NCBI GenBank assembly: GCA_035495815.1
Contig: DATJFH010000257.1
Span: 1-11,614, forward strand
Direction: 5' to 3'
Length of the DNA: 11,614 bases
From: DATJFH01 sp035495815
Lineage (GTDB): Bacteria; Acidobacteriota; Terriglobia; Bryobacterales; Bryobacteraceae
Position 1 is the first letter of the stretch, and each line of letters starts with the position of its first letter. Shown here in pieces: positions 6,631 to 11,614 of the stretch. The notes under the pieces are model-generated. The model saw only the letters and a program-made list of their open reading frames with translations, did not search any database and was not told the origin of the DNA. A program made the position numbers and the translations under genes.

Positions 6631-7857
6631 ATGTTCGAACGTACCCTGATCCTGCTTCTCCTGGCCCTCCCTCTGCCGGCCGCCCGCGATTACTTCCCGC
6701 CGCCCGACGCCAGGGGCGGCTGGCGCGCCGTCACCGGGCCCGCCAAAATCAGCCGGCTCGCCGGCATCGACAAGAGCAAGCTCGACGAAGCTTTCGACTA
6801 CGTCCGGCAGACCACTCAGCACGGCGGCCTCCTCGTCGTCCGCCACGGCTACCTGGTCTACGAGCGTTACTTTGGCCGCGGACATCGCGAGGCGCTGCCC
6901 GAACTGGCTTCCTGTGGAAAAGCGTTCACCAGCATCGCCGTCGGCATCATGCTCGGGGAAAAAGCCGCCCTCATCCCCCACGGACTCGACGAAAAAGTCT
7001 TCACCCCGAAATACATGCCCGCCGAGATCTTCCCTCTCGACGATCCTCGCAAAGCCGATATCACGCTGGGCCAGCTCCTCTCCATGTCGGCCGGAATCCG
7101 CGGCACGAATCCCGCCTACGTCAACGGTAAGGCGCAGACCTGGCCGTCGCCCACACGGGACAACGGCCCCTTCTCCACCACCGACGGCTTTGCTCTCCAC
7201 CAATCCCTCTGGTGCGCCCCGGGCGAGTGCTACTCCTACGCCACTACCGCTCCCCACCTCGCTTCGATCGTCCTCCGCCGCCTCACCGGCATGGAAATGG
7301 AGGACTACATGCGCCTCCGGCTCACCGGCCCGCTCGGCTTCGGGACTTGGGGCTACGCCATGTACCGGCCCAAGCTCGAGGGCGGCGTCGACAAGGACGG
7401 CCGCATGTACCACACGCCCGGCGGCGGCAGCATCGCCGTGCGATCCACCGACGTCTTGCGCTTCGCCTACCTTCTGCTCCAGGAAGGCAAATGGGCCGGC
7501 AGGCAGCTCGTGCCCGCGGAGTTCGTCCGCATGTGCGGCCGCATGGTGAAGTACAATCCGCACTACACCCACAGCTTCAACTTCAACGTCAATGAGGACG
7601 GCCACATCGCCGGCGCCCCGCGCGACGCCTTCTGGAAAGGCGGCTCCGGCGGCTACGTCATCTATGTGGTCCCCTCGCTCGACATGGTCGTCTACAAAAT
7701 GGGCGGAACCGAAGCCCAGTACGATCCGGCGCTCACCCGCCTGCCGGTCAGCTATCGATACGACGGCTCGCGCGACAACTGGAAGCCCGGCAGCGTCGGA
7801 GACGCCACCGGCAGGACGCTCTCCATGGTAGTCGCCGCCGTGGAGGACAAACACTGA
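6631..7857 (+). CDS. Secreted serine hydrolase of the beta-lactamase/CubicO fold
   Basis: The 408-residue protein belongs to the serine beta-lactamase-like family (class C / CubicO / esterase EstB / NylB type). The ATG at 6631 is preferred over the in-frame ATGs at 6466 and 6571 because it gives a signal peptide at once (MFER, a Leu-rich core, likely cleavage near Ala17-Ala18), although no Shine-Dalgarno is visible. The SxxK motif is SCGK (Ser94 nucleophile, Lys97 general base) within ELASCGKAFTS. The second motif is YSY (Tyr201-Ser202-Tyr203) in APGECYSYATT, where many relatives have YxN. The third motif is KGGSGG (336-341), at the place of KTG/HxG. The likely activity is hydrolysis of an ester or amide bond in the periplasm; the substrate cannot be read from the sequence. 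It is the first gene of a tight operon, its stop being two bases before the next ATG. A long antisense frame across it is a GC-driven shadow. Confidence 0.9.
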   Translation: MFERTLILLLLALPLPAARDYFPPPDARGGWRAVTGPAKISRLAGIDKSKLDEAFDYVRQTTQHGGLLVVRHGYLVYERYFGRGHREALPELASCGKAFTSIAVGIMLGEKAALIPHGLDEKVFTPKYMPAEIFPLDDPRKADITLGQLLSMSAGIRGTNPAYVNGKAQTWPSPTRDNGPFSTTDGFALHQSLWCAPGECYSYATTAPHLASIVLRRLTGMEMEDYMRLRLTGPLGFGTWGYAMYRPKLEGGVDKDGRMYHTPGGGSIAVRSTDVLRFAYLLLQEGKWAGRQLVPAEFVRMCGRMVKYNPHYTHSFNFNVNEDGHIAGAPRDAFWKGGSGGYVIYVVPSLDMVVYKMGGTEAQYDPALTRLPVSYRYDGSRDNWKPGSVGDATGRTLSMVVAAVEDKH

Positions 7858-7859
7858 TC

Positions 7860-9623
7860 ATGCGCCTCCTTCCACTCCTGTTCTGCCTCCCCGCCTTGGC
7901 CCCCGCCGGGGAGTACACGCTCGGCCCCGATTCGCAGCCACGGCCCGGCGTCCCCAGGGGCGCGCTCACCAGTCATGTGCTCAAGCCCGGCAGGTTCTAT
8001 CCGGGCACGCCGCACGATTATTCGGTCTACGTCCCCTCGCAGTATCGCGCCGGAAAGCCCGCCCCGTTCATGATCTACCTCGATGGCAATGGCGCCACCG
8101 GTGACAATCAGCGCGTGCCCGTCGTCTTCGACAACCTCATCGCCAGGGGCGAATTGCCGCCGCTGATCGGAATCTTCGTCAATCCGGGCGTGCTGCCCGC
8201 GCTCTCCGCCCGGGTCCAGAGCCGCTACGAGCGGGTCTTCGAATACGATTCCCTAAGCGACCGCTTTGCGCGCTTCCTCATCGAGGAGCTGATCCCGGAG
8301 GTCTCGAAGTCGTACAACCTGTCCAAGGACCCCAACGATCACGGCATCTCCGGCGTGAGCACCGGCGCGGTAGGCGCGTTCGTCGCCGCCTGGAACCGGC
8401 CGGACCAGTTCCGCCGCGTCATGACCTTCATCGGGACCTTCGTCAGTATGAAGGGCGCCGATACGCTCCCCGGCCTCGTCCGCAAGACCGAGCCCAAGCC
8501 GATCCGCATCTTCATGCAGGCCGGCCGCAACGACCACATCGCTCCCAACCAGCCCTACGGAACCTTCTACGCCGGCAGTTGGCCAATCAACAACCGCGTC
8601 ATGGCCGAAGCGCTGCAGTTTTCCGGATACGATGTCAAATTCGTCATGGGCGGCGAAGGCCACAACATGAAACACGGCGCCGCCATCATGCCCGACGCCC
8701 TGCGCTGGCTGTGGCGCGATTATCCGAAACCGATCGAGGTCCATGCGCCGGCCGCCATGGACCAGCCGGATTGGGATCCGCGCGGTAAAGTCTTCTCCAT
8801 CGTCTCGCCGGACAAGCCGTGGAGGCAGGCCGGCGAAACTTACAAATCCGCGGCCGGACTCACTGCGGATAAAGAGGGCGCGGTCTACTTCAGCGATCCG
8901 TCCGCGAACCGGATCTATAAGTCAGTCGCGGAGGGAACGGCCGCCGTCTTCAAGGAGAATTCCAGCGGCGCGGCGGCGCTCCGCTTTGCGCCGGACGGCC
9001 GGCTCTACGCCTCGCAGCCGGGCCGTAAGCGCATCGTCTCCTACGGTCCGGCCGGCGACGGGAAGCCGGTTGCCCAGAACGTCGAAGCCGGCGACCTGGC
9101 GATCACCGCGAAGAATGAAATCTACTTTACGGAAGGCAGGCACGTCGGCCTCATCGACGCCAAGGGTAAGAAGCGCATCGTCTACGACGGCGGTGAGATC
9201 GCGCTGCCGTCCGCGCTCGCGCTCTCGCCGGACCAGGCCATGCTGATCGTCGGCGACGGCCAGACCCGCTTCAGCTGGTCCTTCCAGATCGCTCCCGGCG
9301 GCTCGCTCCAAAACGGTGAGCCCTTCTTCCGCCTGGAAATGCCGGAAACGGTCCACCACAGCGGCGTCCGCTCGATCGTCTTCGATTCCACCGGCGGCGC
9401 CTACTTTGCCAGTGAAGCAGGCATTCAGGTCTGCGAGCAGAGCGGACGCTGCGCCCAGATCCTGAGCAAGCCCGAACCGGGCGAAGTTACCAGCCTGGCC
9501 TTCGGAGGCAAAGACAGGAACTGGCTTTACGCCACCGTAGGCGGCCGGCTGTTCCGCCGCGAAGTGAAGACGCGGGGCGTCGCCCCCTGGGCTCCGGTGA
9601 TGGCGCCCAAACCCCTACTTTGA
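7860..9623 (+). CDS. Secreted esterase (esterase D/Fes-like) fused to SMP-30/gluconolactonase-type beta-propeller
   Basis: This is a 587-residue two-domain protein. The signal peptide is residues 1-16 (MRLLPLLF..., probable cleavage after APA at 14-16... or one residue later). Residues about 35-290 are an alpha/beta-hydrolase of the esterase D / enterochelin-esterase type: strand MIYLDGNG (71-78), nucleophile elbow GVSTG with Ser167, acid candidate Asp225 (GRND), and His268 in GGEGHN. Residues about 310-570 show the repeated strand pattern of an SMP-30/gluconolactonase/LRE propeller, for example VYFSDPSANRIY (342-353), LRFAPDGRLYAS, IYFTEG and ALSPDQAMLIVGD. Such propellers often hydrolyse sugar lactones using a bound divalent metal; whether the metal ligands are complete here is not established. 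The start lies two bases after the upstream stop. GGAGG at 7842-7846, inside the upstream gene, is a plausible but distant ribosome site. The natural substrate is unknown; an acylated sugar or sugar lactone is an inference. Confidence 0.88.
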   Translation: MRLLPLLFCLPALAPAGEYTLGPDSQPRPGVPRGALTSHVLKPGRFYPGTPHDYSVYVPSQYRAGKPAPFMIYLDGNGATGDNQRVPVVFDNLIARGELPPLIGIFVNPGVLPALSARVQSRYERVFEYDSLSDRFARFLIEELIPEVSKSYNLSKDPNDHGISGVSTGAVGAFVAAWNRPDQFRRVMTFIGTFVSMKGADTLPGLVRKTEPKPIRIFMQAGRNDHIAPNQPYGTFYAGSWPINNRVMAEALQFSGYDVKFVMGGEGHNMKHGAAIMPDALRWLWRDYPKPIEVHAPAAMDQPDWDPRGKVFSIVSPDKPWRQAGETYKSAAGLTADKEGAVYFSDPSANRIYKSVAEGTAAVFKENSSGAAALRFAPDGRLYASQPGRKRIVSYGPAGDGKPVAQNVEAGDLAITAKNEIYFTEGRHVGLIDAKGKKRIVYDGGEIALPSALALSPDQAMLIVGDGQTRFSWSFQIAPGGSLQNGEPFFRLEMPETVHHSGVRSIVFDSTGGAYFASEAGIQVCEQSGRCAQILSKPEPGEVTSLAFGGKDRNWLYATVGGRLFRREVKTRGVAPWAPVMAPKPLL

Positions 9624-10342
9624 TGCGCAGGCCCCTGCTGGCAGTGCTGCTGTTCGGTGTTGCGTTCGGATATCTCGAAGCCGCCGTGGTCTGCTACCTC
9701 CGTGACCTGCACGAACCCGTCCGGCAGCGCTACTATCCCGGACGCCCGGTGGGCGACCTGTTTCCCCTGGTCACGATCGAACAGACTCTCGCCATCGACC
9801 CGAAGCAGACCAGGACGCTCGCCATCGAGGTCGGCCGCGAAGCCGCCACGCTGCTCATGCTGGCCGCCGTGGCCCTCGCCGCGGCTCGCAATCCCCGCCA
9901 GTGGGCCGCCCTGTTCGCCATCGCTTTCGGCGTGTGGGACATCTTCTTTTACGTGTTTCTAAAGCTGCTGATCGACTGGCCCGCCTCGCTGCTGACCTGG
10001 GACATCCTGTTTCTGATTCCGTTGCCCTGGGTCGGTCCCGTGGTGGCGCCTGTCCTGGTATCCTGCGCCATGATCGGCGCCGGGTTGTGGAGCCTGCGCA
10101 GCGAAGCGGCCGGCGATCCGGTCCTCATCGGCCGGTGGCATTGGGCCGGAATCGTCGCCGGAGGCCTGATCGTGATCGTGTCTTTCACGCTCGATTACGC
10201 CCACGTCATGGCCGGCGGCTTTCCTCGACCTTTTAACTGGGCGGTCTTCACGGCCGGTTTGGCCACGGGCACGCTCAGCTACGCCCGGGCGGCCAGCACG
10301 CGCGTCCGCACCTGGGATTCGGTTCTGTCCAGTAACCGGTAA
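9623..10342 (+). CDS. Polytopic inner-membrane protein of unknown function
   Basis: The 239-residue protein begins at an ATG that overlaps the upstream stop by one base (TGATG at 9621-9625), a classic sign of translational coupling. A TTG three bases earlier is a less likely start. Hydrophobic segments are visible at about 4-24, 74-89, 95-116, 121-134, 137-156, 173-192 and 204-222, suggesting six or seven membrane helices. The stretch between helices near residues 28-70 (YYPGRPVGDLFPL...) is probably a soluble loop. The segment FGVWDIFFYVFLKLLIDWP, followed by LLTWDILFLIPLPWVGPV (about 102-140), is rich in Trp/Asp/Pro and looks like the conserved core; buried Asp106 and Asp127 are notable. 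I cannot assign a transport or enzymatic role. The last 64 bases overlap a minus-strand gene. Confidence 0.85.
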   Translation: MRRPLLAVLLFGVAFGYLEAAVVCYLRDLHEPVRQRYYPGRPVGDLFPLVTIEQTLAIDPKQTRTLAIEVGREAATLLMLAAVALAAARNPRQWAALFAIAFGVWDIFFYVFLKLLIDWPASLLTWDILFLIPLPWVGPVVAPVLVSCAMIGAGLWSLRSEAAGDPVLIGRWHWAGIVAGGLIVIVSFTLDYAHVMAGGFPRPFNWAVFTAGLATGTLSYARAASTRVRTWDSVLSSNR

Positions 10343-10533
10343 GCCATCTGGCAGTAAGCCAGCGCCATTTCGGGATGCCCGCCTTGAAGGGCTTCGTTCG
10401 CAGCCGTGATCGCGCTCTCGCAGGAAACGTAGCCCTGCTCGTCGAGCCACTCGTCATGTCGCGGGGAATAAGAAGAAGTGTGTGACGCCGTTTGCTGTGT
10501 CAATTCGGTAATTCCTTTCTGCCTGTGGGTCAT
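10279..10533 (-). CDS. Small hypothetical protein (about 74-84 aa), TPR-like helical C-terminus
   Basis: This minus-strand frame gives 84 residues from the ATG at 10533, or 74 residues from an in-frame TTG at 10503. The TTG has AAAGGA nine bases upstream, whereas the ATG has no visible ribosome site, so the shorter form may be real. The first 30 residues are polar (Ser/Thr/Gln-rich). The rest (SAITAANEALQGGHPEMALA and following) has the alternating Ala/Leu and polar pattern of one TPR-like helical hairpin. I judge it coding because it fills the space the neighbours leave, its composition is balanced, and the other frames here give Arg/Ser/Pro-rich shadow sequence. It has no signal peptide or membrane segment, so it is probably cytoplasmic. 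It converges on the membrane protein gene, overlapping it by 64 bases, and diverges from the glycoside hydrolase gene. The family is not recognised. Confidence 0.55.
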   Translation of the reverse strand: MTHRQKGITELTQQTASHTSSYSPRHDEWLDEQGYVSCESAITAANEALQGGHPEMALAYCQMAYRLLDRTESQVRTRVLAARA

Positions 10534-10556
10534 TGCAATTCACGAACCGCAGCCCG

Positions 10557-10569
10557 TTTTCCTGGAAAA
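10557..10569. promoter_or_regulatory. Short dyad TTTTCC-T-GGAAAA
   Basis: A 13-base palindrome, perfect apart from the central T, lies in the divergent region 24 bases upstream of the minus-strand ATG. With a one-base centre it cannot form an RNA hairpin, so if it has a function it would be as a DNA-binding dyad. No regulator gene is visible in the window. Confidence 0.35.
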
Positions 10570-10579
10570 ACAACGGACC

Positions 10580-10614
10580 CCGTCTCGATTCGGAAACTCC
10601 GCGTATCAAGACGG
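10580..10614. promoter_or_regulatory. Nested inverted repeat in the divergent intergenic region
   Basis: CCGTCTCGAT (10580-10589) is the reverse complement of ATCAAGACGG (10605-10614) with one mismatch. Inside it CGGA (10591-10594) pairs with TCCG (10598-10601). It sits between the divergent small gene and glycoside hydrolase gene and overlaps the position of a possible -35 box for the latter. An operator or a leader hairpin is possible; the lack of an adjacent T tract argues against an intrinsic terminator. Confidence 0.45.
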
Positions 10615-10628
10615 CACATGCGTTCCGT

Positions 10629-10634
10629 TACAAT
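10629..10634 (+). promoter_or_regulatory. Candidate -10 box (TACAAT) for the glycoside hydrolase gene
   Basis: TACAAT is one mismatch from the -10 consensus. The -35 position, 17 bases upstream (TCAAGA, 10606-10611), is weak and lies within the right arm of the nested inverted repeat. Transcription would begin near 10640-10642, almost exactly at the proposed TTG start, so the message could be leaderless. Confidence 0.3.
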
Positions 10635-10639
10635 GGCGA

Positions 10640-11614
10640 TTGACACCGATACAGGCCACTTCCCAAAACGCCGTCGAAGCGATCCGGCGCTGCTGCTGTC
10701 CCGCCGGGCTCAAAGCCTCGGGGCGGCGCTTCGGCCATCATCAGATCTGGGCCCGCGACAGCATGATCGCGCTGCTCGGCGCGCGCCTCGCTCCCGACGG
10801 CGAGATTCAACGCGCCTTGCGCGCCAGCATCTCCCTCCTGCGCCGCCATCAGACTCCTTCCGGAGCCATCCCGAACAACGTCGACGCCGTCTCCGGACAG
10901 CCGAATTTCCGCGCCTATGCCGACACCGGACTCTGGTGGATCGTCGGCAGCTCGATCCTCGCTCCCGACCCGGAAGGAGTCCGCGCCGTCCTGCGCTGGT
11001 ACGACTGCCAGGACGTCGACCAGAGCGGCCTCCTCAGCATGCAGGAGAGCGCCGACTGGCAGGACCTCTTCTGCACCCGCGGCAAGGGACTCTATCTCAA
11101 TTGCCTTTATGTCATCGCGCTCCGCGCCGCCGCCCGCACGCTGGCGGCGCTCGACCCGGAACAGAGCCGCCGCTGCCTGGAACGGGCCGGCCGCGTGTCT
11201 GCCGCCATCAACACCTGGTTCTGGTATCGCGGCGACGGCCAGATGCTGCGCCACATTTCCCATACCTTCAGCACGGAGAGCCGGCGGCAGCGCGATTCGC
11301 TCGGACGCAAGCGCTGGATCCCCCAAAAGCGCGTCCTGAGGGCCGAGGAATACTATCTGCCTTACCTCGGCTTTCGCGCCGCCGGCGAGTGGTTCGACTC
11401 CATGGGAAATCTGCTGGCCATACTGGCCGGTGTCGCCGGCTCCCGGGAGACCGGGATTATTTTGGATTTCATCCCGCGCCATGCTCTCGACAGCCTGCCG
11501 CTCCGCAGCCTCACCCCCGTCATCACCCCCGGCGACCCGGACTGGCGCGATTACTACGGCCTGCTCAACGTGCCCCATCATTATCACAACGGCGGCGTCT
11601 GGCCCTTCATCGGC
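10640..11614 (+). CDS. (alpha/alpha)6-barrel glycoside hydrolase, amylo-alpha-1,6-glucosidase/GH100-like (3' partial)
   Basis: An open frame of 325 codons runs to the right edge without a stop. The family-like sequence begins almost at once (QNAVEAIRRC, then GHHQIWARDSMIALLGARL at about 32-50). No in-frame ATG precedes this core, so TTG at 10640 is the best start; an ATG at 10633 is in another frame and leads only to Arg/Pro-rich sequence. Recognisable motifs are QIWARD (35-40), ADTGLWWIV (94-102), QESADWQDLF (135-144), GKGLYLNCLY (148-157), FDSMGNLLAIL (252-262) and PHHYHNGGVWPFIG (312-325). DTGLWW closely resembles the DSGLWW motif of GH100 neutral/alkaline invertases, which carries the catalytic acid (Asp95 here), and YHNGGVWP is also shared. 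Glycogen-debranching-type glucosidases have the same fold, so the substrate (alpha-1,6-glucan, sucrose-like sugar or other) is undecided. There is no signal peptide, so it is probably cytoplasmic. An unusual Cys18-Cys19-Cys20 run is present. Confidence 0.85.
   Translation, partial: MTPIQATSQNAVEAIRRCCCPAGLKASGRRFGHHQIWARDSMIALLGARLAPDGEIQRALRASISLLRRHQTPSGAIPNNVDAVSGQPNFRAYADTGLWWIVGSSILAPDPEGVRAVLRWYDCQDVDQSGLLSMQESADWQDLFCTRGKGLYLNCLYVIALRAAARTLAALDPEQSRRCLERAGRVSAAINTWFWYRGDGQMLRHISHTFSTESRRQRDSLGRKRWIPQKRVLRAEEYYLPYLGFRAAGEWFDSMGNLLAILAGVAGSRETGIILDFIPRHALDSLPLRSLTPVITPGDPDWRDYYGLLNVPHHYHNGGVWPFIG

Noticed and set aside
6538..7854. A 438-residue open frame on the minus strand opposite the serine hydrolase
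   Set aside because: Its sequence is Gly/Ala/Val/Asp-rich without any recognisable motif, and the plus strand holds clear SxxK and signal peptide features. It is a codon-bias shadow in GC-rich DNA.
10633..10700. ATG at 10633 as the glycoside hydrolase start
   Set aside because: It is in a different frame from the conserved domain and leads to Arg/Pro/Ser-rich shadow sequence. A frameshift right at the start is less economical than a TTG start.

Overview
The window is GC-rich, tightly packed DNA that looks like a member of the Acidobacteriota, probably a Solibacter/Bryobacter-type genome. This is inferred from the style of the large outer-membrane receptor (a carboxypeptidase-regulatory-like domain followed by a plug with an LP-x-L/G-R motif and a long barrel), from the many secreted hydrolases and from the codon bias. 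No rRNA, tRNA, CRISPR array, insertion sequence, integrase or phage gene is visible.

Layout: (1) 2-3121 is the 3' part of a TonB-dependent-receptor-like outer-membrane protein gene, open at the left edge. (2) 3125-5326, three bases after that stop and in the same frame, encodes an unusual two-enzyme protein: an M14 cytosolic-carboxypeptidase-like zinc peptidase joined to an alpha/beta-hydrolase. (3) 5394-6389 encodes a secreted Gln/Arg/Glu-rich low-complexity protein with a tyrosine/tryptophan/aspartate-rich C-terminal domain. (4) 6390-6630 is an intergenic region with a weak terminator-like element, a strong GC hairpin and a candidate promoter. (5) 6631-10342 is a three-gene operon with almost no spacing: a beta-lactamase-fold serine hydrolase, an esterase fused to an SMP-30/gluconolactonase-type propeller, and a polytopic membrane protein. 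(6) A small minus-strand gene (about 10279-10533) overlaps the 3' end of that operon tail to tail. (7) A divergent intergenic region with two dyad symmetries leads into a plus-strand (alpha/alpha)6 glycoside hydrolase resembling amylo-alpha-1,6-glucosidase/GH100, which begins at a TTG codon and runs off the right edge.

Together the genes suggest scavenging of polymers or conjugates: an outer-membrane receptor, exported or envelope hydrolases for peptide, ester and lactone bonds, and a carbohydrate hydrolase. No substrate can be named from the sequence. The most unusual items are the M14-alpha/beta-hydrolase fusion coupled to the receptor, and the serine hydrolase / esterase-propeller / membrane protein operon. 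I see no defence or mobile system.
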